64,000 bases of DNA from an uncultured Clostridia bacterium. Lineage in GTDB: Bacteria > Bacillota > Clostridia > Christensenellales > Aristaeellaceae. The stretch lies in assembly GCA_946411525.1 (NCBI GenBank), contig CAMKEI010000001.1, positions 149,104-213,103 of the forward strand. Direction: 5' to 3'. The notes under the pieces were generated by a model. It was not told the origin of the DNA. It did not search any database and saw only the letters and a list, made by a program, of their open reading frames with translations. Positions 17,784 through 27,252 of this stretch are shown in pieces. Made by a program: the position numbers and the translations under genes. Position 1 is the stretch's first letter. Each line of letters starts with the position of its first letter.

Positions 17784-18794
17784 TTACAGATCAATAAATT
17801 TCTCAAACTCCGGAAGGATACCGATTCCATCGGGATAATGCGCGGCAAACTGAGGAATCGCGTGGGACGGAAAGCTGTTTCCTTCAATAAAGGTCGGCCC
17901 GTTCTCAGTAATGGCCACATCCCAGGCAATAAAACGCATCTGGGGGACTTTCATGGCTGCTTCCATACACATTTTCTTAGCTTCCTCCCAGAATGGAATC
18001 TGGAAACCGATGATACTGGTATCTGTCATCGGATGCTTGATAAATGTGTTGCCCTGTTTGTCTGCGCCGACAGTTTGAAGCTTGCCTGTTTCCAGGTTGA
18101 TCCGGGAGGCCATGCCGCCGCAGTCTACGTTGTCCATTACTTTGCCGTTTCCGATCCGGAGGAAGGCATAAACGATACCCTGTTGTTTGTCACCCAGCAA
18201 TGTCGCTATCCGGCATGTATTGACAGATGTCGGGCAGAGGGAAGCCATCTTTGGATGCTGCACGACAATTTCTTCCAGAATACCGATGCCGTCTTTTCTG
18301 AGCCTTTCAAGGAATGCCTCGGGTCCTTCATTCCAGTCGTTTTCCGTGTATTTCTGAATACCGACGCCGCTGGAACCTTCAAGCGGTTTCCCGATCAGCT
18401 GTGAAAAATTCCGGCAGAGGGAAAAGACCTCGTCAGGAGTCGTGTTTTCATTGATTCTGATCCATTTGCGGGGTATCCATTCACGGAAGAATTCATTGAA
18501 TTCAGCTTTGTCATCAAATGTATGCCAGTATTCCTTCGGATTCATACGCCGGACAATATCGTTTGAAATACCGCGGGTAATGACTGTTTTGCGCTGCTCG
18601 TCATTCAGCCTGTACATCTGTGCTATTTTGTAGTCGATATATCCGGCATTGTATCTGATACCGCATTTAAGCATATCGGTCATCAGCCATATTCTGCTTT
18701 TTCCGCTGCGTTTTTTCAGGAGCCCTGTGGTTTTCCACATGGCTTTCCAGTCCATTTTCATCAGGCGCTTCCGGAAATACTGAAATCTGGACAT
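17784..18794 (-). CDS. Sugar-transfer-associated ATP-grasp protein
   Basis: Protein of 336 residues resembling the ATPgrasp_ST group found in capsule and exopolysaccharide loci. A helical N-terminal region (1-115) precedes the ATP-grasp core: KPLEGSSGVGIQ (nucleotide loop), LEEIVVQHPKM, TSVNTCRIATLL, and the metal-binding IAWDVAITENGPTFIEGNSFPSH near the end. ATP-grasp enzymes join an acid to an amine or similar; the substrate here is unknown. It follows ychF by 18 nt on the same strand and is not in a visible polysaccharide locus, so its partner genes may be elsewhere. Confidence 0.75.
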   Translation of the reverse strand: MSRFQYFRKRLMKMDWKAMWKTTGLLKKRSGKSRIWLMTDMLKCGIRYNAGYIDYKIAQMYRLNDEQRKTVITRGISNDIVRRMNPKEYWHTFDDKAEFNEFFREWIPRKWIRINENTTPDEVFSLCRNFSQLIGKPLEGSSGVGIQKYTENDWNEGPEAFLERLRKDGIGILEEIVVQHPKMASLCPTSVNTCRIATLLGDKQQGIVYAFLRIGNGKVMDNVDCGGMASRINLETGKLQTVGADKQGNTFIKHPMTDTSIIGFQIPFWEEAKKMCMEAAMKVPQMRFIAWDVAITENGPTFIEGNSFPSHAIPQFAAHYPDGIGILPEFEKFIDL

Positions 18795-18812
18795 TGCTGT
18801 TCATTCCTTCCC

Positions 18813-19910
18813 TTAAACATTGAAACGGAACAGAGTGATATCCCCGTCCTTCATAACATAGTCCTTGCCTTCGCTGCGTACAAGACCCTTTTCCCTGCAG
18901 GCAGCCATGCTGCCAAGCTCAGCAAGGGTTTCAAAAGGAACGACTTCCGCGCGGATGAATCCTTTTTCAAAATCCGTATGGATTTTACCGGCAGCTTGAG
19001 GAGCTTTTGTTCCTTTCACAATTGTCCAGGCCCGGCATTCATCCTCACCCGCGGTGAGAAAGGAAATCAGCCCCAGCAGCTGATAGCTGGCTGTGATGAG
19101 GCGGTCCAGGCCGCTCTGGCCGATTCCTAGTTCATCAAGGAATTCTTTTTTCTCTTCCGGACTCATGGAGGCGATGTCCTGTTCAATCGCCGCAGAAATC
19201 ACGATTACGCCGGCATTTTCTCCGGAAGCGACCTGACGCACCTGCTCCACATACGGAATGTCATCTATATCTTTGCCGAGATCCTCTTCGGCGATATTGG
19301 CGGCATAGATGACCGGTTTGGTTGTGAGCAGGAACCAGTTTTGCATAATCTGCATTTCTTCATCTGAACATTCAAGCGTTCTTGCAGGCTTTCCTGATTC
19401 CAGATGCTCGTACAGTTTCTGAGCAAGCTCTGTTTCCGCTCCGGCTTTTTTGTCACCGCCGCGGAAAGCTTTTTCAGCTTTGTCCCTGCGTTTCTGTACC
19501 GTTTCCATATCGGCAAAGATCAGTTCAAGATTGATGGTTTCGATGTCTCTGGCGGGATCGACGCTGCCGTCCACATGGATGATGTTGTCGTCATCAAAGC
19601 AGCGTACGACATGTACGATTGCGTCCACTTCACGGATGTGTGAGAGGAATTTGTTTCCGAGTCCTTCGCCGCGGCTGGCGCCTTTGACAAGACCAGCGAT
19701 ATCCACAAATTCGATGGTAGTCGGTGTAACTTTTTTAGGATGATACATATCCGCCAGAACATCAAGCCGATGATCCGGAACGAGGACGACGCCCGTGTTC
19801 GGTTCGATCGTGCAGAAAGGATAGTTTTCAGCCTGCGCACCGGCGTTGGTGATTGCGTTGAACAATGTGCTTTTTCCGACGTTCGGAAGGCCAACGACAC
19901 CCAGTTTCAT
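18813..19910 (-). CDS. ychF: YchF/OLA1-type ribosome-associated ATPase
   Basis: Obg-family NTPase of 365 residues that associates with ribosomes and, in the studied homologues, prefers ATP. G1 GLPNVGKST opens the protein ([20 protein letters not shown]), followed by [17 protein letters not shown], the coiled-coil insertion (about 120-200) and a C-terminal TGS domain ending [13 protein letters not shown]. The ATG at 19910 is the family start, with AAGGAG 12 nt upstream; an ATG at 19949 would add 13 residues without a good site. Confidence 0.95.
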   Translation of the reverse strand: MKLGVVGLPNVGKSTLFNAITNAGAQAENYPFCTIEPNTGVVLVPDHRLDVLADMYHPKKVTPTTIEFVDIAGLVKGASRGEGLGNKFLSHIREVDAIVHVVRCFDDDNIIHVDGSVDPARDIETINLELIFADMETVQKRRDKAEKAFRGGDKKAGAETELAQKLYEHLESGKPARTLECSDEEMQIMQNWFLLTTKPVIYAANIAEEDLGKDIDDIPYVEQVRQVASGENAGVIVISAAIEQDIASMSPEEKKEFLDELGIGQSGLDRLITASYQLLGLISFLTAGEDECRAWTIVKGTKAPQAAGKIHTDFEKGFIRAEVVPFETLAELGSMAACREKGLVRSEGKDYVMKDGDITLFRFNV

Positions 19911-19994
19911 AAAAGAGCAGCACTCCTTGTTTACGGATTCTTCCGTCATGTTTCCAGTTGAAAATTATATCTGCTGGCCGGAAAACAGTCAAGC

Positions 19995-20023
19995 TTTCCA
20001 AAGTGGTGCCGTTATGGTAGAAT
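19995..20023 (+). promoter_or_regulatory. Promoter of uppP-dacF
   Basis: TTTCCA, 17-nt spacer, then the extended -10 TGGTAGAAT. It is about 30 nt before the uppP ATG, whose site is GGGAGG. Confidence 0.5.
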
Positions 20024-20052
20024 ACATTGATTAATTCTCGGGAGGCCGATTT

Positions 20053-20904
20053 ATGTCTGTCCTTCAAAGCGCTTTTCTCGGTATGATTCAGGGACTCGGA
20101 GAATTCCTTCCCATCTCTTCCAGTGGGCATCTGCTGCTTGCCCGTCTTTTTCTGGGGATTCAAACGGAATCTCCCGCAATGAAGATGCTTGACATCCTGC
20201 TTCATATCGGAACGCTGATTCCTGTCCTGATTGTTTTCCGGAAGGACTGGATCGATATGATTCTTCATCCGGTCCGCAATAAAACGCTGCTGCTGCTTGT
20301 GATTGCTTCCGTACCTACGCTTGCTGTCTATCTTGCTGCAAAGAAACTCTTCCCGGCCTGGAACGGTTTTGCTGTGTTTGACAGCGGATGGTTCCTGGGC
20401 ACTTCTTTTCTGATCACCGCACTTTTTCTGCTCCTTTGCGACCGGGTATCATTTCGCGGGAATTCGCGCGGCGGCGGCCGGGTCGGAATCCTCCAGGCTG
20501 TTGTTATGGGACTGTTTCAGGGAATCGGTATGATTCCCGGCGTCTCCAGAAGCGGTTCCACCATTCTCGGCGGTGTTTCCACGGGACTGAACAGAACGAC
20601 CGCAGCCAAGTTTTCCTTTATGATGAGCGCACCGGCGATCGTCGGATCCCTTCTGATGGAAGGAAAAGACGCAGTTGAGATGGGATACATTCAGGAAATC
20701 TCCCTGATTCCTTCCATGATCGGCATCATTGTGGCTGCCGTAATCGGATATATTTCCATTCGTTTTATGCTTAAGATCATTGCCAAGGTACCGCTTTCCT
20801 GGTTTGCTCTTTATCTGGCGGTAATCGGCGTTGTTTATCTGGTACTCCAGATTACGGGCAGCGCAGCAGTGCCGCCTCTTGCCGTGCCGGTTCCCGCAGC
20901 ATGA
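20053..20904 (+). CDS. uppP: Undecaprenyl-diphosphatase (BacA type)
   Basis: Integral membrane phosphatase that turns undecaprenyl diphosphate into the monophosphate so the lipid carrier can be reused in wall synthesis; it also gives bacitracin tolerance. The 283 residues have the two signature motifs GEFLPISSSGHL (near 17-28) and PGVSRSGSTI, and about eight hydrophobic helices. GGGAGG precedes the ATG. It is 47 nt upstream of the dacF start and probably co-transcribed with it, both serving the envelope. Confidence 0.96.
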   Translation: MSVLQSAFLGMIQGLGEFLPISSSGHLLLARLFLGIQTESPAMKMLDILLHIGTLIPVLIVFRKDWIDMILHPVRNKTLLLLVIASVPTLAVYLAAKKLFPAWNGFAVFDSGWFLGTSFLITALFLLLCDRVSFRGNSRGGGRVGILQAVVMGLFQGIGMIPGVSRSGSTILGGVSTGLNRTTAAKFSFMMSAPAIVGSLLMEGKDAVEMGYIQEISLIPSMIGIIVAAVIGYISIRFMLKIIAKVPLSWFALYLAVIGVVYLVLQITGSAAVPPLAVPVPAA

Positions 20905-20951
20905 TTTAACATTTACGGATACAGTCCTTATTTCTGACGGAGGTGATGAAC

Positions 20952-22433
20952 ATGAAGAAACTGACAGCGCTGCTGTTTGTTTTTCTGATTCTTTTCGCCT
21001 CCTTTCCGTCTGCGACCGCCGCTAAAAGTAAAGAAGATCCGGCTCCGACCAGCGAACCCATTCCTGAGCCCACGCTTTCACCGGAAGCCGCCGATTATGA
21101 TCCTGAACATCCCGAGAATCTGGATCCGGATCAGCTGTACGCGCTTTCCGCCGTGCTGATGACTCAGGACAAAGGTGAAATCATCTTCAGTAAGGATCCG
21201 GATACGATCCGGTATCCTGCCTCAATGACCAAGATCCTGACAGTTCTGCTGGGCGTGCTTTACGTGGATGATCTGTATCAGACAGTCACGGTATCCGAGA
21301 CAGCCGTTGCTGTTCCTGAAGACTCCTCTACGATGTACCTGAAAGCCGGAGAAGAAATACGCTTCATCGATGTGCTTTACGGGACGATGCTTCTTTCCGC
21401 CAATGACGGCGCCAACGTGATTGCCGAGACCGTATCGGGCAGTATTCCCCGATTTGTAGCTCTAATGAATGAAACCGCTGAAGCATTCGGTTGCTACAGT
21501 ACACATTTTGAAAACGCACACGGGTATCATGACGATAATCATTATTCGACGGCTAGGGACATTGCCGTTATTTCCAGGGAAGCCATGAAAAACGATACAT
21601 TCCGTGAGATTGCAGGTACAGTAACTTATCAGATTCCCAGAACAAACAAACAGCGGGCCCGGACCATCACAACCAAAACGGAATATATGCTGACCGGTTC
21701 CGACGAGAAGCCGAACAAATACTATTATCCGTACGCGACCGGTCTCAAAACAGGATCCCATTCGCACTCCGGTTACTGTTTTGCCGGTTCCGCTTCGAAG
21801 AACGGAGTAGATCTGATTTCTGTCGTGATGTACACAGGCAAACGGGCGCGATGGGCTGATACGATTAAACTGATGAACTATGGATTCAGTCAGTATATGA
21901 GCGTGACTCCGGTCGAGCTGTACAACATGAATCCGATCACCATAGAAACCAGCAACTACTCCACGTCCGATCCTGACCGCGGCAAGGTGCGGCTGATCTG
22001 CTCGCCGCTTCAGGACACAGGTGATGTATATATTGTTTCGACCAGATCGGATATCAGGCGGATGGCTGACAATCTCAAGGATATTGTACTGATCCAGTAC
22101 GTCCGTGACGATTTTCAGGCGCCTGTGACTGCCGGGGAAACGATCGGAACAATGACTTATTTTCCGGAGAAAGACGATCCAGCTGTTTACGCGCTTACCG
22201 CCTCCAGAAGTGTGGAACAACGTGAGAATGTCCCGAAAACCCTTGAACAGATCATCACAGAAACCTATTCGGATCCGAATCCTTTCCCTCCGTTCAGTTT
22301 TGAACTGTTCCTGATTCTTTTCGGTCCGCCGCTTGTACTTGCAGGGCTGGTAGTATTTTTTGTCATCCGGAGAAAAAAAAGAGGAGCACGCAGATTTCAT
22401 GCTCCAAAGCCTGTCAACAGGTATGTGAAATAA
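20952..22433 (+). CDS. dacF: D-alanyl-D-alanine carboxypeptidase, DacF-like low-molecular-weight PBP
   Basis: Trims the terminal D-Ala from wall pentapeptides. Of 493 residues, 1-23 form a signal peptide, 28-60 a Pro/Glu-rich linker, and then the S11 peptidase domain follows with S91-M-T-K94, S149-A-N151 and K266-T-G268. A beta domain and a C-terminal membrane helix (about 450-473) before basic RRKKRG anchor it, a true helix rather than the amphipathic end of many family members. The ATG at 20952 has GGAGG 8 nt upstream; the GTG and ATG just before it lie too close. It converges on the histidine kinase gene with only 6 nt between them. Confidence 0.92.
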   Translation: MKKLTALLFVFLILFASFPSATAAKSKEDPAPTSEPIPEPTLSPEAADYDPEHPENLDPDQLYALSAVLMTQDKGEIIFSKDPDTIRYPASMTKILTVLLGVLYVDDLYQTVTVSETAVAVPEDSSTMYLKAGEEIRFIDVLYGTMLLSANDGANVIAETVSGSIPRFVALMNETAEAFGCYSTHFENAHGYHDDNHYSTARDIAVISREAMKNDTFREIAGTVTYQIPRTNKQRARTITTKTEYMLTGSDEKPNKYYYPYATGLKTGSHSHSGYCFAGSASKNGVDLISVVMYTGKRARWADTIKLMNYGFSQYMSVTPVELYNMNPITIETSNYSTSDPDRGKVRLICSPLQDTGDVYIVSTRSDIRRMADNLKDIVLIQYVRDDFQAPVTAGETIGTMTYFPEKDDPAVYALTASRSVEQRENVPKTLEQIITETYSDPNPFPPFSFELFLILFGPPLVLAGLVVFFVIRRKKRGARRFHAPKPVNRYVK

Positions 22434-22439
22434 GAAGTT

Positions 22440-23840
22440 TTACGGCTCCGCCGGAAGCAGAACTGAGAATACGGTTCCGACGCCCGGTTTGGACCGTACA
22501 CGGATTTTTCCGTTATGAGCGATGACGATGATCCTCGCGATGCTCAGTCCCAGACCGTGACCCCCCGATTCGGATTTTCTCGCTTTATCGCTCCGGTAAA
22601 AACGGTCAAAGATTTTCGGCAGATCTTCCTGGGAGATTCCCTGGCCTTCATCCATTACCGAGAGGCAGCACATTCTGTCTGCCTCTTTTTTGCATGACAG
22701 GGTGACAGCTGTTCCGGGGGCGGAATACTTAACCGCGTTGTCGCAGAGGATCCGGAGCACCTGTTTCATCATGTTCCGGTCAGCTTTGACATGCATGGAT
22801 TCCAGCTGTTCAGCGATAAAGCGGTATTCAGCATGGACCATCGTTTCCTCTTTCTGAACTTCTGAAATCAATTCACCGGGATCAAATTCTGAGATTTCCA
22901 TCATCAGCGTTTTCTTGTCGTGCCGGGCCAGGAACAGGAGACTTTCAACCAGATCCTTCATCCCTTCAGTTTCCTGGGAAATCGCGGAAATACCTTCCTC
23001 CAGAACTTCCGGATCATCCTTTCCCCAACGCTTCAGCATATCGGTATATCCCCGGATAACAGAGATAGGCGTACGCAGCTCATGGCTGGCGTCTGAAACA
23101 AACTGTTTCTGACTGTTATAGCTGCGCTCGATCCGGTCGAGCATTCTGTTGATGACGACTGCCAGATCCTTCAGCTCATTCTTGGTGCCTGCGATATTGA
23201 TCCTGTTTGAAAGATTGCTTTCCGACAGCGTTTCAGCCATGGAAGCGATATCCCGGATGGGAGCCAGCACACGCCTGTTGAGTCGCTGGTCATGACGGAA
23301 GAAATAGATCATGCGGAAGACATCGCACAGGATTACTCCGAGCATCAGCATGGCCCAGAAAATCAACAGGTCATGAATATTCAGCCGGATCAGCCACAGA
23401 CTGTTCTGAGGTGAAGTATAGTAAAAACTGAATTCTTCACTGCTGAAAAGCTTGCTGAAAAAAACAGAGAACTGCTGTCCGAGTCTTGGAAAGAAATCTT
23501 TTTCAGGGATGGTTTCCGTGGGAATCGCGGTCAGATAACCCGTTTCAATCACGGACTGAGACTCACCGGCTGCTTCCGGTATCATCCTGCGGATTTCACG
23601 GGAAACCGGATAGCTGATAAAAACACACAGAAGCACTGAAAGAATCAGCGCCACGGGAATAAAGCTACGCATCAGCTGGACACAGTAATGAAGGGCGATC
23701 CGGAAAGTCAGGGAAAGCCGGACCCGGCTGAGTCCTCCGTGCACTTTTCCGCTGACCCTGTTGGCGATCACAAAATCACGCGTGCCGTTTGCCACTGATG
23801 GCTGAAGGTTTTTCTGTTTTTTATTTCTGCTCTTCTTCAT
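22440..23840 (-). CDS. Membrane sensor histidine kinase
   Basis: Two-helix sensor of about 466 residues: membrane helix near 58-78, an outside sensor region of about 80 residues, a second helix near 158-180, HAMP, then the HisKA domain with the phospho-acceptor His253 in SDASHELRTP and the ATPase domain with N box DNAVKYS, DEGQGI and GGHGLGLSI. It would phosphorylate the response regulator encoded just upstream, whose end it overlaps by 20 nt. The ATG at 23840 lacks a strong ribosome site, so it may depend on coupling, and the exact start is uncertain. The stimulus is unknown; the dacF/uppP neighbourhood hints at the envelope, but only weakly. Confidence 0.9.
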   Translation of the reverse strand: MKKSRNKKQKNLQPSVANGTRDFVIANRVSGKVHGGLSRVRLSLTFRIALHYCVQLMRSFIPVALILSVLLCVFISYPVSREIRRMIPEAAGESQSVIETGYLTAIPTETIPEKDFFPRLGQQFSVFFSKLFSSEEFSFYYTSPQNSLWLIRLNIHDLLIFWAMLMLGVILCDVFRMIYFFRHDQRLNRRVLAPIRDIASMAETLSESNLSNRINIAGTKNELKDLAVVINRMLDRIERSYNSQKQFVSDASHELRTPISVIRGYTDMLKRWGKDDPEVLEEGISAISQETEGMKDLVESLLFLARHDKKTLMMEISEFDPGELISEVQKEETMVHAEYRFIAEQLESMHVKADRNMMKQVLRILCDNAVKYSAPGTAVTLSCKKEADRMCCLSVMDEGQGISQEDLPKIFDRFYRSDKARKSESGGHGLGLSIARIIVIAHNGKIRVRSKPGVGTVFSVLLPAEP

Positions 23841-24525
23841 AATCAAACAAATAGCCGACTGAACGGATGGTGTGAATCGTTTTGATTCCGAACTGATCAT
23901 CGATTTTATGTCTCAGATAACGTATGTATACGTCAACGATATTGGAGTCGCCGATATAATCATATCCCCAAACCTCATTCATCAGCTGGTCACGTGTCAC
24001 GGCCGTGCCGCGGTGCTCCATCAGATATTTCAGTGTGTCAAATTCCTTTTTTGTCAGCATAACCGGTTCGTTCTTCACATGAACCTGCCAGGAGGCAGTA
24101 TCTATGCTGACGCAGCCGACGGAAAGAATATGATCCTGCTGCTCCTGCTGCACGGCATCTCTGGCTCTGCGCTTTTTGAGTGCGACACGGATCCTGGCCA
24201 GCAGTTCTTCGATGGCAAAGGGTTTTGTCACATAATCGTCGGCGCCCATATCAAGCCCCATGACTTTGTCAGAAACATCATCTTTCGCTGTCAGCATGAT
24301 GATTGGCAGGTCACTGGTATGGCGCAGCCTCCGGCAGACTTCAATACCGCTGAGTTCAGGCAGCATCAGATCCAGAATCAGAAGATCAGGGTCTTTTTCA
24401 AGAGCTGTTTCAAGTCCGCTTCTGCCGTCAAAAGCAGTCAGGACTTCATATCCTTCATGTTTCAGTTCCAGTTCCAGAAAGCGGGCGATTTTTTTTTCGT
24501 CTTCGACGATGAGGATGGCAGGCAT
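23821..24525 (-). CDS. OmpR/PhoB-family response regulator
   Basis: Receiver plus winged-helix transcription factor of 234 residues. Receiver: acidic pair E8-D9, phosphorylation site Asp52 in LLILDLMLPELSG, Thr/Lys switch in MLTAKDD. The DNA-binding half (about 130-230) has LTKKEFDTLKYLMEHRG and VDVYIRYLRHKID, typical of OmpR types. Partner of the overlapping kinase gene. It follows DUF4342 by 67 nt across a hairpin with only a weak U tract, so readthrough from that gene is possible. Confidence 0.95.
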   Translation of the reverse strand: MPAILIVEDEKKIARFLELELKHEGYEVLTAFDGRSGLETALEKDPDLLILDLMLPELSGIEVCRRLRHTSDLPIIMLTAKDDVSDKVMGLDMGADDYVTKPFAIEELLARIRVALKKRRARDAVQQEQQDHILSVGCVSIDTASWQVHVKNEPVMLTKKEFDTLKYLMEHRGTAVTRDQLMNEVWGYDYIGDSNIVDVYIRYLRHKIDDQFGIKTIHTIRSVGYLFDYEEEQK

Positions 24526-24555
24526 TCGATCAGTCCTTTTCTGTTTTATGCTGAA

Positions 24556-24580
24556 AACGGTATTCCGTCAGAATACCGTT
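24556..24580 (-). terminator. Hairpin between the DUF4342 gene and the response regulator, weak terminator
   Basis: A perfect 10-bp stem AACGGTATTC/GAATACCGTT with a 5-nt loop. The minus-strand side continues TTTTCAGC, a short U tract, so termination is probably partial; the stem may instead set relative expression of the genes either side. Confidence 0.5.
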
Positions 24581-24592
24581 CACATGATGTGT

Positions 24593-25417
24593 TTATCCGA
24601 TCGTAACGGAAGAATATCCGTCCTGATCGTCTTCGGCAGTCACATCGCCGTCCCGCGTTTCCGCCTGGACAGGTACCTGAATGGTCGGTACGCTGGACGC
24701 TGCAGCTGAATAAGCGCTATGGAAACTGGTTGCCGCAGGATTGCTTTCAAAAAAGGAATCCATTGTTTCTTCAAGTTCCCTGGCCTGATCGCGCAGGCTC
24801 TGAGCCTGATCTTCCAGATCATCCTGTTTCTTTGTTTCCTTAACGGGTTCTTTTTTTGAGTCCGTATTTATGTTCAGGTCAAATCTGACGTTTCCTTTTT
24901 TCTGGATGTCCTTCGCTTCATTCGTGATCGTCTGAACAACGCTTGACACGGAGGATTTTGCATTTTGCGCAGCACTCTTTACCATCTTCTCCAGATTTTC
25001 CGAGGCGAAATCCGGATCCATGCCTGTGAAGGAGAACTGATAACCGAGGATCATGGAAACAATCACGCCTGCGATGGTCATATGCGGGGCAAAGAGAAGG
25101 CACAGTCCCGCAAACAGGACGGAAACGTTGAAAATGTTTGTATCACCCTTGCGGATTTTCACTCTGCTGCGGTAAAGCTTCTGCAGCAGATTCAGTGCTT
25201 TCCCTTTGGTTTCGCCTTTCTTTGTGTTCTCATTCATTTTTGTCGTTCCTTCTTTCTCTGAGGTTTCTTCGCTGATAAGTCTTCCGTGCTTTTCAAGATC
25301 AATCAGGGCCCGTGTGAGGCTGCCGTTATGGTAATCGAGCAGCGCAACTGCCTCCTGATAGCTCAGTCCGCTTTTCTGTCTGAGCAGTTCAATATCTTCG
25401 ATCGTGTATGGTTCCAT
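24593..25417 (-). CDS. DUF4342 protein: UBA-like domain, membrane hairpin and helical tail
   Basis: Protein of 274 residues. The first 42 residues resemble a UBA/EF-Ts-like three-helix domain (IEDIELLRQKSGLSYQEAVA), as in DUF4342 proteins. A linker and basic stretch lead to a hydrophobic region at 97-127, then a long charged helical tail (about 135-240) ending in an acidic segment. Function is unknown. The ATG at 25417 has AAGGAG 8 nt upstream; a longer reading to 25459 lacks support. It precedes the response regulator gene on the same strand. Confidence 0.75.
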   Translation of the reverse strand: MEPYTIEDIELLRQKSGLSYQEAVALLDYHNGSLTRALIDLEKHGRLISEETSEKEGTTKMNENTKKGETKGKALNLLQKLYRSRVKIRKGDTNIFNVSVLFAGLCLLFAPHMTIAGVIVSMILGYQFSFTGMDPDFASENLEKMVKSAAQNAKSSVSSVVQTITNEAKDIQKKGNVRFDLNINTDSKKEPVKETKKQDDLEDQAQSLRDQARELEETMDSFFESNPAATSFHSAYSAAASSVPTIQVPVQAETRDGDVTAEDDQDGYSSVTIG

Positions 25418-25459
25418 TTGAAGATCTCCTTTCCCGCCGTTTTCCGGCAGGATGATCAT

Positions 25460-25488
25460 ATCATACCATGACAGTTTTGTTCTGAAAA
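25460..25488 (-). promoter_or_regulatory. Possible promoter of the DUF4342 gene
   Basis: Minus strand TTTTCA, 17-nt spacer, extended -10 TGGTATGAT, about 40 nt before the ATG. Four of six bases match at -35. Confidence 0.4.
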
Positions 25489-25527
25489 GCAGGCAAGAAC
25501 TACATGAAAATCAGATTAAAAGAAAGA

Positions 25528-25559
25528 CGGTTTTATCTGATCAGATAGGTATAAAACCG
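25528..25559. promoter_or_regulatory. Inverted repeat with nested palindrome upstream of the sugar-kinase promoter
   Basis: CGGTTTTAT (25528-25536) and ATAAAACCG (25551-25559) are perfect inverted copies; overlapping them is the 14-bp palindrome TATCTGATCAGATA (25534-25547). It ends 15 nt before the -35 of the FGGY kinase promoter and has no T run, so an operator is likelier than a terminator. Confidence 0.5.
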
Positions 25560-25574
25560 CAGCGAATCTTCATC

Positions 25575-25603
25575 TTTACAGAAAAAACCCGATGTGATAC
25601 GAT
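25575..25603 (+). promoter_or_regulatory. Promoter of the FGGY kinase - HAD - hprK - glucokinase block
   Basis: TTTACA, 17-nt spacer, extended -10 TGATACGAT; about 45 nt before the chosen ATG. Confidence 0.55.
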
Positions 25604-25647
25604 AAAATTTAAGAATAGAAATGTTTACAGGGGGATATGATAAGAAT

Positions 25648-27237
25648 ATGAGTATTGATCAGATTAAAAACGGTACAGCGATACTGGGCATTGAATTCGG
25701 TTCCACCAGAATCAAGAGCGTTCTGATCGGCAGTGATTATCAGGTGATTGCGTCCGGAAGCCATGAATGGGAAAACGATTATGTGGAAGGGATCTGGACT
25801 TACAGTGAAAAAGCGATTATTGAAGGACTCCAGGCGAGTTATGCTGATCTGAAGTCAGATGTCCTGTCCCGCTATCATATCCCGCTGACCAGGATCGGCG
25901 GCCTTGGCATCAGCGCCATGATGCACGGTTATCTTCCCTTTGATGCCGGAATGCGTCTGCTTGTCCCCTTCCGTACCTGGCGGAATACCATCACCGGCGC
26001 GGCGGCGGAAAAACTGACAGAGGTTTTCTCGTTCAACATGCCCCAGCGCTGGAGTCTGAGTCATCTGTACCAGGCTGTTCTGAACGATGAGCCTCACGTG
26101 AAGGATATCGCTTTTTTAACAACCCTTGCGGGCTGGATCCATTATCTGCTTACCGGACGGAAGGTCCTCGGCGTGGGCGACGCCAGCGGCATGATGCCGA
26201 TTGACCCGGACACCTGTACATATGACAGCGGAATGGTTGATTCTTTTGATAAACTGATCGCAGACAGGCAGTATCCCTGGAAGCTGGCAGATATCCTTCC
26301 GACTGTTCTCTGCGCCGGTGAAAACGCAGGCCTTCTCACTGAGGAAGGAGCCAGACTGCTTGATCCCTCAGGAGAACTTCAGTCAGGCTGCCCGCTCTGT
26401 CCCCCTGAAGGTGATGCTGGAACAGGCATGACTGCCACAAACAGCGTCCGTGCCCGCACCGGAAATGTCAGCGCCGGGACTTCTATCTTCAGTATGATTG
26501 TGCTGGAAAAACCAATGAGCAGGGTCTATCCTGAAATTGATATCGTCACAACCCCGACCGGAAAACCCGTTGGTATGGTTCACTGCAACAGCTGTACCAG
26601 CGATATCAATGCCTGGGTCTCCCTCTTCCGTGAATTTGCCGGCCTGCTCGGTCTGGAAACCGATGCGGGAGACGTTTTCACCAGATTGTTCAGAAAATCC
26701 CTGGAGGCGGACAGCGACTGCGGCGGACTTGTCAACTTCAATTATCTCGCCGGGGAACCCGTCACCGGACTGGCCGAGGGACGTCCCATGTTTGTGCGCC
26801 TTCCTGACGCTTCGATGAATCTTGCCAATTTTATGCGCGCTCAGATCTATGCTAGTATGGAAACACTGAAATACGGTATGGAGATTATGAAGAGAGAACA
26901 TGTCGCCATTGACTGCGTATATGGACACGGCGGACTGTTCAAGACGAAGGAAGTCGGACAGAAGTATCTGGCAGCTGCCATTCATGCGCCTGTGACCGTA
27001 ATGGAAACAGCCGGAGAAGGCGGCGCATGGGGGATTGCTCTCCTCGCCGATTATATGGTAAACAGGAAAAATGATGAGACATTGGAAGATTATCTCCAGA
27101 ATCGTGTTTTCACCGGAATGAAACAGATGACCGTTTCGCCTGATCCGGTGGATGAAGAAGGTTTTGACCGCTATATGGAACGTTTCATAAGCTGTCTTCC
27201 CGCCCAGAAAGCCGCGGCTGATCATTTCAGGAAATGA
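25648..27237 (+). CDS. FGGY-family carbohydrate kinase
   Basis: ATP-dependent sugar kinase of 529 residues with the two-lobed actin-like fold: phosphate-1 loop ILGIEFGSTRIKSVLIG at the front and VYGHGGLFKT and GEGGAWGIALLA in the C-terminal lobe. The family phosphorylates sugars such as xylulose, ribulose, gluconate or glycerol; the substrate cannot be read here, and the sequence is not a textbook XylB or AraB. The ATG at 25648 is preferred, with GGGGGA about 12 nt upstream; an ATG at 25621 would add nine residues. Followed 15 nt later by a HAD phosphatase, so a sugar-phosphate function for the block is likely. Confidence 0.85.
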   Translation: MSIDQIKNGTAILGIEFGSTRIKSVLIGSDYQVIASGSHEWENDYVEGIWTYSEKAIIEGLQASYADLKSDVLSRYHIPLTRIGGLGISAMMHGYLPFDAGMRLLVPFRTWRNTITGAAAEKLTEVFSFNMPQRWSLSHLYQAVLNDEPHVKDIAFLTTLAGWIHYLLTGRKVLGVGDASGMMPIDPDTCTYDSGMVDSFDKLIADRQYPWKLADILPTVLCAGENAGLLTEEGARLLDPSGELQSGCPLCPPEGDAGTGMTATNSVRARTGNVSAGTSIFSMIVLEKPMSRVYPEIDIVTTPTGKPVGMVHCNSCTSDINAWVSLFREFAGLLGLETDAGDVFTRLFRKSLEADSDCGGLVNFNYLAGEPVTGLAEGRPMFVRLPDASMNLANFMRAQIYASMETLKYGMEIMKREHVAIDCVYGHGGLFKTKEVGQKYLAAAIHAPVTVMETAGEGGAWGIALLADYMVNRKNDETLEDYLQNRVFTGMKQMTVSPDPVDEEGFDRYMERFISCLPAQKAAADHFRK

Positions 27238-27252
27238 TGAGGTATTTCAGGT

